From Anaerolineae bacterium (GTDB lineage: Bacteria; Chloroflexota; Anaerolineae; B4-G1), in the NCBI GenBank assembly GCA_030612585.1, contig JAUWNP010000039.1, positions 1-28,467 of the forward strand: DNA of 28,467 nt, in the 5' to 3' direction. Positions 7,881 to 14,102 of this stretch are shown in pieces. The position numbers were made by a program, and so were the translations under genes. How positions within the stretch are numbered: position 1 is the first letter of the stretch; the number at the start of each line of letters is the position of its first letter. A model generated the notes under the pieces. It ran no database searches and was not told the DNA's origin. It worked only from the letters and a program-made list of their open reading frames with translations.

Positions 7881-8133
7881 AACCCCCGACAGGACTCGTC
7901 GGGGGAGTAGTCACGGCACTCCCAAGTGGAAAACCGTGCCCAATACGGCGCAACTCTGCGTCCGGTTCTAGTTCTATCCCAGCCTTGGCCACATTCAGCG
8001 GTCGGCTATTGTGTGGGCGTAGTTCCTGCTTCAATGCTTGAAGCATACGAATCACCCGTTGGCGCATGTTACCTGGTAGCCGACGAATCTCCTTCCGTAC
8101 CTGCCTGGTTACTTCAACCTGATAAGAGGCCAT
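7777..8133 (-). pseudogene. Truncated RelE/ParE-type toxin gene
   Basis: The first 65 or so residues look like a RelE/ParE-superfamily mRNA-interferase toxin: MASYQVEVTRQVRKEIRRLP, then helices and RPLNVAKAGIELEPDAELRRI. Family members continue after this point with a strand-rich segment holding the catalytic residues. Here the frame turns into unrelated sequence (GHGFPLGSAVTTPPTSP) that crosses the terminator hairpin and reads antisense into the ribF 3' end. There is not enough DNA before ribF for the missing half, so this is a 3' deletion rather than a frameshift. The start overlaps the antitoxin stop by 20 bp, the usual antitoxin-toxin coupling. Probably inactive. Confidence 0.6.
7883..7905 (-). 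terminator. Intrinsic terminator, minus-strand transcripts
   Basis: CCCCCGAC (7883-7890) and GTCGGGGG (7898-7905) form a perfect 8-bp stem with a 7-nt loop. Read on the minus strand it is followed by TTTTA, as expected of an intrinsic terminator for the toxin-antitoxin transcript. On the plus strand, just after ribF, there is no T-run, although the hairpin might still protect the 3' end of that mRNA. Confidence 0.6.
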
Positions 8134-8371
8134 CCGCTATGAGTTCCTGTTCCAAAGCGCCCAGGGAAATCATATCCACCTCTCCAGTCGCCCGTTTTTC
8201 CAACCACTCTTGGAGAGTGGCACTATCTTCCTGATCCTCTAATAATTCTATTAATTGTTTCCAGGACGCCAGTAATGTTTTCCAGGCTGTCAGTGGAACC
8301 AGTACGTCAGTCCTCTCTCCGCTAGAATCCACCACATACCGTACAGTTGTAAGAGCTTCAGTAACCGCCAT
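8114..8371 (-). CDS. Antitoxin, RelB/Phd-like
   Basis: This 85-residue acidic protein precedes and overlaps a RelE-like toxin gene by 20 bp, the standard arrangement of a type II toxin-antitoxin pair. Its N-terminus (VRYVVDSSGERTDVLVPLTAW) resembles the strand-turn-strand of Phd/RelB-like antitoxins. The Glu-rich helix and the end GALEQELIADGLL look like the toxin-wrapping tail. I chose the ATG at 8371 because GGGGAG lies 8 nt upstream on the minus strand; an upstream in-frame start at 8395 is less well supported. With the toxin truncated, this may be an orphan or decaying antitoxin. Family assignment rests on pattern and context. Confidence 0.6.
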   Translation of the reverse strand: MAVTEALTTVRYVVDSSGERTDVLVPLTAWKTLLASWKQLIELLEDQEDSATLQEWLEKRATGEVDMISLGALEQELIADGLLSG

Positions 8372-8395
8372 GGTTTTTTCTCCCCATCTTCCCAT

Positions 8396-8523
8396 TTGGC
8401 TGGTTGTAAACCGCAGCGTAGCGGCAGCGAACTACTTGCGCCCCAATGCTGACTCGACTGCGAAACACCGATCTTTTCGGGACTGGGCCGTCTGACTCCG
8501 TTGTTGTCCTGCAGCCCGCCGTT
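8396..8523. other. Intergenic gap
   Basis: This 128-bp gap lies between the end of the surface-protein operon and the antitoxin, both on the minus strand. I found no clear terminator or promoter here, so the antitoxin may be reached by read-through. Confidence 0.4.
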
Positions 8524-9921
8524 CTACAACCCCTGGATCTCGAAGGAATACCCCAGCAGTGACAATAACGCAGTCGAAGCATCCGGCCTTGCATACTGGA
8601 GTTCGATCACCTGCATCTGGCCCGGCTCAACCGTCCAGGGCAACGGCGGGGCCGCCATGATCAGATCGCTCATCCCGGTGATGGAAGTGAGGCTGATATC
8701 GCCTGTCGCCACCGTGAGTGGCGCGGCCCCCGTGTTTCGCACCTCCCCCTCGATGATCAGCCTGTCGCCAGCGTCGTTGAGGAAGGCATCGGTGATGGTC
8801 ACCTCGGCCTGGCCAGCCGAGGCCGGCTCCGCCCCTGCCTGGTGGGGGATGCTTACGCTGGCACGCAACTCTGAACCCGGCCAAGGGCTGAAGGTCCAGA
8901 TGAGTGTGGGGCCGGCGAGCGCCTCCGGCACCAGGTAGCCAGCCGTGCCCTGCACTGTAGTGCCAGGATCAATTTTCCCATTGAGCGGGCCGTACTCCCC
9001 GACAACGCTGGCCGCAGGCGAAAGCAGGTACTGGTTCCCCGCACCATCCTGCAACTGCAAGGTGAAGACGCTGGCGTCCAGTACCGCCGTGCCAACGTTT
9101 TCGACCGTGAACTCCACTAGATAGTACATCGTCCCAGGCAAGATATCAGACCCGCCACGCTCGGCGTGGCCCCTGAGGACCGTCACCTGCGCGTCGCCCA
9201 CGCGCACCCCCTGGCCCGGTTGCGCCAGGGTCCCTGAGGGCGGCTGAATCGGCTCGGTCTCAGCGACGTAGTCGGCCATGGCAACCTGCCAGGTGGTATC
9301 TTCCCTCCCTAGGATCAACGTCAAGCGGGGTCGGAATTGCCCAAAAACCCCCGCTTCATTTGCCGTCACCTCTCGCCGCTCAGCGAAGCGGAATGATATC
9401 TCCACGCCATTGGAAAGGCGCAGTTTGATCTCGTCCCCCGGCCTCAGACTGACCAGCAGCGCCTCGTTCTCCGGCGTCGGCTCCAGCCCCACTACGTAGT
9501 TGACCACCGTGCCACAGACCCAGGCGGCTGCCCCCTCCTCAGCCCCCCCCTGGAGGGGAGGGAAGGGGGAAGTAGGGATGATGACTGCCACGACGGGAAA
9601 CTGTTCGCTGCCCACCGTAAGGGAGATGGGGAGGGACACAGCCACCTGTACGTCACCGCTGCTGATGATCGTTTCGCAACTCGGGGGTGATAAAGGGGAA
9701 GTGGAGACGGTGGGGGTGAGTTTGATCACCTCCAAAGGCATACCGGGGTTGGCTTCATCTTTGAAGAACACCCCCCGCAGTCCAAGGAAGAGAATCAGTA
9801 CCACAGCGGTCAGTAAGAGTAGTATACCGCCGACAATAAGAACGATCAGCAGCCAGCGACGCCGTGGCGGGCTGGCCTGTGGGGATTTCCCCGTTGCTGG
9901 AGTAGGGGGCGCTTCGCTCAT
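8524..9921 (-). CDS. Membrane-anchored extracellular protein: sortase-like barrel without catalytic Cys, plus DUF4352-like domain
   Basis: No specific function is known. A Pro-rich cytoplasmic N-terminus (1-20) precedes one transmembrane helix (about 23-49), so the rest should face outward. Residues about 130-220 resemble a sortase beta-barrel: SLRPGDEIKLRLSNG, then RFAERREV and RPRLTLILG. In sortases the last motif is TLITC with the catalytic cysteine; here that position is glycine (G205), so transpeptidation is not expected. Residues about 245-370 match the DUF4352 pattern (MYYLVEFTVENVGT, then a long Ig-like sandwich), and a further Ig-like domain follows (IIEGEVRNTGAAPL). SPFPPLQGG near 116-124 is encoded by an inserted palindrome. 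The ATG at 9921 is 3 nt after the stop of the upstream gene, with AAGGAG about 12 nt before, so the two form an operon. Probably an envelope protein or ligand-binding partner. Confidence 0.75.
   Translation of the reverse strand: MSEAPPTPATGKSPQASPPRRRWLLIVLIVGGILLLLTAVVLILFLGLRGVFFKDEANPGMPLEVIKLTPTVSTSPLSPPSCETIISSGDVQVAVSLPISLTVGSEQFPVVAVIIPTSPFPPLQGGAEEGAAAWVCGTVVNYVVGLEPTPENEALLVSLRPGDEIKLRLSNGVEISFRFAERREVTANEAGVFGQFRPRLTLILGREDTTWQVAMADYVAETEPIQPPSGTLAQPGQGVRVGDAQVTVLRGHAERGGSDILPGTMYYLVEFTVENVGTAVLDASVFTLQLQDGAGNQYLLSPAASVVGEYGPLNGKIDPGTTVQGTAGYLVPEALAGPTLIWTFSPWPGSELRASVSIPHQAGAEPASAGQAEVTITDAFLNDAGDRLIIEGEVRNTGAAPLTVATGDISLTSITGMSDLIMAAPPLPWTVEPGQMQVIELQYARPDASTALLSLLGYSFEIQGL
9530..9571. 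repeat. G/C palindrome, copy D (in surface-protein gene)
   Basis: CCCCTCC plus a run of eight C is followed by TGGA and GGGGAGGGAAGGGGG. On the coding (minus) strand it reads SPFPPLQGGAEEG, closely resembling the segments encoded by copies A-C in ribF. It interrupts the predicted extracellular region between two strand-rich segments. Confidence 0.6.
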
Positions 9922-9924
9922 AGA

Positions 9925-11340
9925 TCAGTGCGCTCCTTCCGGGAGCGGCTGGGGTGGGACGCGCACGTAGATGCTGGCCCCTTCGCCGGCCACCAGTTGG
10001 CTGAAGCCAAAGAAGGGGACGCTCACGCGCACAGGGCCCTGTGCCGCGACAGTGAATTCCAGGCTACCTTGCTCGTCGGTGAAGCCCTGGGCCAGCAGTT
10101 GGTTGGTAGCGGCTTCGTAGGCCTGGGCCGAGACACCTGCGATGCCCTCTCCCGCGCCAGCCTGGTGGTCGTCGTTGGCATCGTAGTAGGCTAGAAGGCT
10201 GATGGGGATGAAGCGAGGGGCCGGGGTCGTGGCAGGGATCGGGGTCGGAGTGGTCAGCGTGCGCACCGTCAGGCCCTCGGAAGGGATAGGGGTGGCGACG
10301 GGCGAACTTAACGGCGTAGGAGCGGTGGTCGGAGAGTCTGGCGGCGCAGTGGACTGAGGTGTGCTGGTTGCAGTAGGCTGACCGGGCAACTGCTTTTCAC
10401 AGCGCACCTTGTAGTCGCTGTCCTCCAGTTCGCTTGCCGGCAGTCGCCCGCCGTGCCCAACGAGGATGTACAACCAGCCCTCGTAGGTGGAGAAGTATGA
10501 GAAACGACTCCGATAATCACCCAGTTCGACATCGTCGTTGCCGCCGATGGCATTGTCCCACGAAGGGCCGTTGAACACGATCATGTTCGTGTCCACGCCA
10601 GGAGCCAGTTCCAGCGTCTCGCACGTGAAGTGCAACCCTGGCTTGATCCAGATCTTGTAGAAGTCGTTGTCGTCACTGCCGCTCCAGATGGGGATGAAGT
10701 TGGCCTGGTAGGTAATTTCGGTGCCAATGGTGGCGGCGTGATCGAAGTCGTAGTTGGGCTCGAATTGGTCTGCACCGGGGATGGAGGTGGGGCCGGGCGC
10801 GGGGGTGGAGGTGGGGGTAGGGGTGGAGGTATCAGTGGGTTGGGGCGTATAGGTGGGCGTTGCCGCAATCTGGTACACGTCAAGCACATAATTGGCTACG
10901 AACACGGTGGTCGTCGTCGGGCTGGATGGTTGCACCTCAATGTAATGGAGATCCCCATAAGACGGCCACGACACCTCGGCACTGGTGGCTGAGGAACTGC
11001 TGTTGGTGAGATACGCTTTATCCTGATCGTAGATCACCAGTTTGAGGAGCAAGTCACCGGCACCACCGATATTGAGCGTAGCCCGATAGCTAAGCCCATA
11101 GGTCGTGGGAGCCGCGAAAAAGTCGGTGTCTGTGATGGGCACATTATTCGCATCACCGGAGATTGTATCAGGCATGCCGAGGGAGTCGGCCTGGTCGAAA
11201 GTATCATTGGGCTCACTCTCGCTCGCCTGCGCCAGCGGCGCAGCCTGCAAGAACCTCCGCCCGGTCACCACAGAGACCACAACCAGCAACAGCCCCGTGC
11301 ATACTACTGCCATCAGAAATGCTGCGTGCGCACGTTTCAT
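9925..11340 (-). CDS. Secreted PPC-domain protein with Thr-Pro linkers and SdrD B-like C-terminus
   Basis: The 471-residue protein starts with a signal peptide (MKRAHAAFL, hydrophobic core 8-26, likely cleavage near AQA-SE at 38-40). Two domains of the bacterial pre-peptidase C-terminal (PPC) type follow. The first opens with ESEPNDTFDQADSLG (about 41-155), the second with QFEPNYDFDHAATIG (about 185-320). Thr/Pro/Ser linkers separate them (TPTPTSTPAP and similar). Residues about 380-460 look like an SdrD B-type Ig module with YYDANDDHQAGAGEGIAGV, probably calcium-binding. No peptidase domain, LPXTG signal or C-terminal membrane anchor is present. The start is set by AGGAGG 7 nt before the ATG at 11340. 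It has its own promoter and a leader hairpin, and is followed 3 nt later by the sortase-like gene. Likely a cell-surface or matrix protein; substrate unknown. Confidence 0.8.
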   Translation of the reverse strand: MKRAHAAFLMAVVCTGLLLVVVSVVTGRRFLQAAPLAQASESEPNDTFDQADSLGMPDTISGDANNVPITDTDFFAAPTTYGLSYRATLNIGGAGDLLLKLVIYDQDKAYLTNSSSSATSAEVSWPSYGDLHYIEVQPSSPTTTTVFVANYVLDVYQIAATPTYTPQPTDTSTPTPTSTPAPGPTSIPGADQFEPNYDFDHAATIGTEITYQANFIPIWSGSDDNDFYKIWIKPGLHFTCETLELAPGVDTNMIVFNGPSWDNAIGGNDDVELGDYRSRFSYFSTYEGWLYILVGHGGRLPASELEDSDYKVRCEKQLPGQPTATSTPQSTAPPDSPTTAPTPLSSPVATPIPSEGLTVRTLTTPTPIPATTPAPRFIPISLLAYYDANDDHQAGAGEGIAGVSAQAYEAATNQLLAQGFTDEQGSLEFTVAAQGPVRVSVPFFGFSQLVAGEGASIYVRVPPQPLPEGAH

Positions 11341-11357
11341 CGGCACATTCCTCCTGC

Positions 11358-11382
11358 CAGGGCGCATCTCCAAAGCGCCCTG
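11358..11382 (-). promoter_or_regulatory. Leader hairpin before the PPC-protein gene
   Basis: CAGGGCGC (11358-11365) and GCGCCCTG (11375-11382) form an 8-bp stem with a 9-nt loop in the predicted 5' leader. It ends just upstream of the AGGAGG ribosome-binding site and could tune mRNA stability or translation. Confidence 0.45.
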
Positions 11383-11392
11383 ACCCAAGCCT

Positions 11393-11421
11393 ACTATACC
11401 ACAAACAACGCCAGACTTCAA
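11393..11421 (-). promoter_or_regulatory. Promoter of the PPC / sortase-like operon
   Basis: On the minus strand TTGAAG (complement of 11416-11421) and TATAGT (complement of 11393-11398) are spaced by 17 bp. The predicted transcript starts near 11386 and has a leader of about 45 nt. It sits between this operon and the end of era. Confidence 0.65.
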
Positions 11422-11509
11422 GCGGCGCTGCGGCCTCCTCTAAGCCGTGATTGGGTGCTGCCTGCCGTTAGCCAGGAGCCGCCGACTGCCGACCGCCAAC
11501 TGCTAACTG

Positions 11510-12439
11510 CTATTTATACCCTAGTCGTCGCAGTTCCCTCTCGTCCCGCCGCCAGCCCTTGCGCACCTTGACCCACAGGTCGAGGTAGACCCGGCCGCCG
11601 GTCAAACGCTCGATCTCCTGCCGCGCCGCCGTCCCGCCCTGGCGCAACATCTGGCCCCGGCGGCCGATGATGATGCCCTTCTGAGTGTCCCTTTCGACGA
11701 AGACGTTGGCCGCCACGTAGACCACGCCGCTCTCCTGCTCCTTGAACTCCTCCACGACGACGGCCACGGCGTGGGGCACCTCCTGGCGGGTGTAGCGCAA
11801 CACCTGCTCGCGGATCAACTCGGCGGCGATCTCCCGCTCGGTCTGGTCGGTGACCTGGTCGCCTGGGTAATAGCGCGGACCCTCCGGCAGCGCGGCGACG
11901 ATTAGGCCCAGCAGTTTGTCCAGGTTCACCCCCTGCGTGGCGATGGTCATCATCCACTCTTGGTGGTAGGGCACCAGTTTCCAATACGCTTCGGTGCGTG
12001 GCTTGACCTTCGCCGCCGGCAGCAGGTCCATCTTGTTGAGCGCCAGGATGACCGGGGCCTCCGTATGCTCTTGGATCAGCCTCGCGATCATCCGATCCTC
12101 GTCGGTCGGCGGCACCGAGACGTCCACCATGAACAGCACCACGTCGGCGTCGGGAATGGCGCGGGTGGCGGTGGCGACCATGGCCCGGCCCAACCTGTGG
12201 CGGGGCCGGTGGAGGCCGGGGGTGTCCACGAAGATGACCTGAACCTCCTCACGGGTGAGGATACCCAGGATACGGCTGCGGGTCGTCTGTGGCTTGGGCG
12301 AGACGATGGCTACCTTCTGGCCCACGAGTTGATTCATCAGCGTGGACTTGCCAACGTTGGGCCGGCCGATGACGGCGACGAAGCCAGAGCGGTGGCCCGG
12401 AGGTATCTCGTCAAGGCTGTAGGATTCGATTTCAGTCAT
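11510..12439 (-). CDS. era: GTPase Era
   Basis: Era is an essential GTPase that binds the 3' end of 16S rRNA during 30S assembly. The G motifs are intact: GRPNVGKST, the effector PQTTRSR, DTPGLHRP, and NKMD. The C-terminal KH domain follows, with the signature GIIIGRRGQMLRQ and RVYLDLWVKVRKGWR. At 309 aa the length is normal. I chose the ATG at 12439, with AAAGAGG about 9 nt upstream; a TTG three codons earlier is less likely. It is the last gene of the ppsR-transporter-era group and is preceded by a striking purine-rich stretch of mRNA. Confidence 0.95.
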   Translation of the reverse strand: MTEIESYSLDEIPPGHRSGFVAVIGRPNVGKSTLMNQLVGQKVAIVSPKPQTTRSRILGILTREEVQVIFVDTPGLHRPRHRLGRAMVATATRAIPDADVVLFMVDVSVPPTDEDRMIARLIQEHTEAPVILALNKMDLLPAAKVKPRTEAYWKLVPYHQEWMMTIATQGVNLDKLLGLIVAALPEGPRYYPGDQVTDQTEREIAAELIREQVLRYTRQEVPHAVAVVVEEFKEQESGVVYVAANVFVERDTQKGIIIGRRGQMLRQGGTAARQEIERLTGGRVYLDLWVKVRKGWRRDERELRRLGYK

Positions 12440-12448
12440 ATAGTTCAA

Positions 12449-12518
12449 CCTCTTTCCTCTCTCCCTCTCCTTGTCTCCCTCTCTCCCCTTCTCCCCCTCT
12501 CCCTATCCCTCTGTCTCC
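12449..12518. repeat. Polypyrimidine/polypurine tract upstream of era
   Basis: About 70 bp are almost pure C/T on the plus strand, with only three purines, so the minus-strand mRNA is almost pure G/A. It spans the end of the transporter gene and the gap before era and offers many Shine-Dalgarno-like GGAG/GAGG sites. Confidence 0.75.
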
Positions 12519-13132
12519 GGCACCAGATAAATCCCCGGCAAACTCACCAGCGTGACCGCCCCTTTTACAAGAACGTTGGCCCAGAAGATGGACCACACCG
12601 TCGCGGTGGGCAATTGACCACCGAACGCCCCCCAACAGAATATGAGGCTATCCAGTGGCACACTGACACTGTTGCTGACCAGCACTCGCGCCCACTGGTA
12701 GCGGCGCGTCACCCGCGTGACCCACAGGTGGTAGACCTCGGTGTCGGTGAACTCGCTGCCGATCTCAGCGACGATGGATGCGACGACGATGCGCCACACG
12801 GGCGTGAGAACGGCGGCGAACTCGCGCTGCAGCCGCCAGGTGGGGTCGGGCGGGAGCCAGGCGGTGAAGGCGAAGAGACCGGCCATCAGCAGGTTGATGA
12901 GACCCGCCGTGACGATGATGGTGCGAGCCGTGGTCCTGCCGAGCATCTTGTGCACCAGGTCGCGCAGCGTGAAAGTGAAGGGGTAGACGAAGGTGCCGGC
13001 GTCTATACTGAATCCGGCCACCAGTGCGATCTTGAGGCTCAGGACGTCGGAGAGCATCTGCGCAGCAATGTAAGCAGCGATGACGAGGGCGCCCGCGATT
13101 GTGAGAGAAGTCGCACTGTCAGAACGCTTCAT
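12503..13132 (-). CDS. yhhQ: VUT/YhhQ-family transporter (probable queuosine precursor transporter)
   Basis: The VUT family (YhhQ in E. coli) moves queuosine precursors such as preQ0/preQ1 or queuine across the inner membrane. The 209-residue product is highly hydrophobic, with about five or six membrane segments. It shows the family pattern FSIDAGTFVYPFTFTLRDLVHKMLG, then VASIVAEIGSEFTDTEVYHLW, and SNSVSVPLDSLIFCWGAFGG. The ATG at 13132 matches the family length; a TTG at 13168 overlapping the ppsR stop is possible, and neither has a good ribosome-binding site. It is probably cotranscribed with ppsR and era. Whether this organism makes or salvages queuosine cannot be told here, and no preQ1 riboswitch was seen. 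Confidence 0.82.
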   Translation of the reverse strand: MKRSDSATSLTIAGALVIAAYIAAQMLSDVLSLKIALVAGFSIDAGTFVYPFTFTLRDLVHKMLGRTTARTIIVTAGLINLLMAGLFAFTAWLPPDPTWRLQREFAAVLTPVWRIVVASIVAEIGSEFTDTEVYHLWVTRVTRRYQWARVLVSNSVSVPLDSLIFCWGAFGGQLPTATVWSIFWANVLVKGAVTLVSLPGIYLVPETEG

Positions 13133-13164
13133 GGTAGAATACTCGATACTGGATCTGATCAGGC

Positions 13165-13966
13165 TCAAAGAGACACGCCCACGAGCGCCAGAATCTCGGA
13201 CGCAATCTCCTCGATGGGTTTACCGGTCACGTCAATGACGGGCCACTCAGGCCGGCTGCGGAAGATGCCCAACGCATACTCCACCTCGCGACGCACGAAA
13301 TCGGGCTTGGCGTACTCGCCTGTAGCCCCGCCCAGATATTCCTCCCGTACGCGCCGCAACTCCGCGAGCCGCACAGGGTTAATCGTGAGACCGAAGACAT
13401 GACTGGGCGAGAGATCGAACAGGGCCGACGGAGGCTTCGCTTTCAGCACGATTGGTACATTGGCGACGAACCCAGCCCTTGAACGCCAGGTAGATGCTGA
13501 GCGGGGTCTTGAAGGTGCGCGAGACGCCCACCAGCACGATTTCTGCCCGCGGAAGTTCGCTGGCGCGACGGCCGTCGTCGTGATGGTACGCGAATTCCAC
13601 CGTCTCGATGCGCCGGAAGTACTCCTCGTTCAACTGGCGGAAGAGTCCCGGCTTCTCTGCCGGCGAGACGGCCAACTGCTGAGAAATCCGTGCCAACAGC
13701 GGTCCCATCAGATCAATCGTCTCAACGTTGTGCAGCCGACCGGCGCGCAACATCACCTCGCGCAGTCTGTCCGAGACCAGCGTGTGTACAATGAAGCCAC
13801 CAGCCTGAGCAGACTCTTGCACCACCTGGTGCACATGTTCCTCGGTGCGCACTCCCGGCCTCCGCTCGACCTCCACCTCTGCGCCCGTAAACTGCATCAG
13901 GGCTGCGCTCAAGACCTGCTCGGCCGTCACCCCGGTACCATCAGACACCACAAAAACGCGATACAT
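13165..13966 (-). pseudogene. ppsR: PEP synthase / PPDK regulatory protein (PPSR, DUF299), frameshifted
   Basis: PPSR is a bifunctional ADP-dependent kinase/Pi-dependent pyrophosphorylase that switches PEP synthase or pyruvate phosphate dikinase off and on. The first part (from the ATG at 13966) has MYRVFVVSDGTGVTAEQV and the P-loop GVSRTFKTPLS. The same strand then continues in another frame from about 13460 to 13165 with ANVPIV, FGLTINPVRLAELR and PVIDVTGKPIEEIASEIL. Removing one base from the G-run GGG (CCC at 13471-13473 on the plus strand) restores KGWFVANVPIV and gives a single 266-residue protein of normal family length. All key motifs are intact apart from this indel, so it is either a recent mutation or a sequencing/assembly error. 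As written the gene would make a 195-residue truncated protein. No ppdK or ppsA is in the window. Confidence 0.85.
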
Positions 13967-13996
13967 TTCTGTTCATCCAGACTGGCTAGGCTGTCG

Positions 13997-14013
13997 GGAC
14001 AGGCACCCTGTCC
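13997..14013. repeat. Short palindrome in the ppsR leader
   Basis: GGACAGG (13997-14003), loop CAC and CCTGTCC (14007-14013) form a perfect 7-bp stem in the predicted leader between the ppsR promoter and start codon. It is followed by low-complexity TCACGTTTCACG-type repeats. Confidence 0.5.
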
Positions 14014-14043
14014 TCACGTTTCACGTTTTTCATTTCACGCACA

Positions 14044-14072
14044 AGTATAACCCATCGCGGCGGGCTTGACAA
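14044..14072 (-). promoter_or_regulatory. Promoter of ppsR-transporter-era
   Basis: On the minus strand TTGTCA (complement of 14067-14072) and TATACT (complement of 14044-14049) are spaced by 17 bp. The leader to the ATG at 13966 is about 70 nt. Its -35 element overlaps that of the divergent promoter. Confidence 0.65.
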
Positions 14073-14093
14073 GCGGTCGAGGCGACGTATACT
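14066..14093 (+). promoter_or_regulatory. Promoter of the TolB-like gene
   Basis: A perfect TTGACA (14066-14071) and TATACT (14088-14093) are spaced by 16 bp. Only 9 nt separate the -10 box from the ATG at 14103, so the mRNA should be leaderless or nearly so. No Shine-Dalgarno sequence is present. Confidence 0.75.
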
Positions 14094-14102
14094 TGGCTCG
14101 AG

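Noticed and set aside
9530..9571. CRISPR-like or IS-end interpretation of the G/C palindromes
   Set aside because: Copies are isolated, without regular spacing, spacers, target-site duplications or a nearby transposase.
12503..13168. preQ1 riboswitch upstream of the VUT transporter
   Set aside because: The short region between ppsR and the transporter shows no preQ1 aptamer features; the gene appears to be internal to an operon.
11960..13402. A 480-codon plus-strand frame opposite era, the transporter and ppsR
   Set aside because: The minus strand carries three well-recognised genes here. The plus-strand product is low-complexity, His/Asp/Gly-rich and matches nothing.
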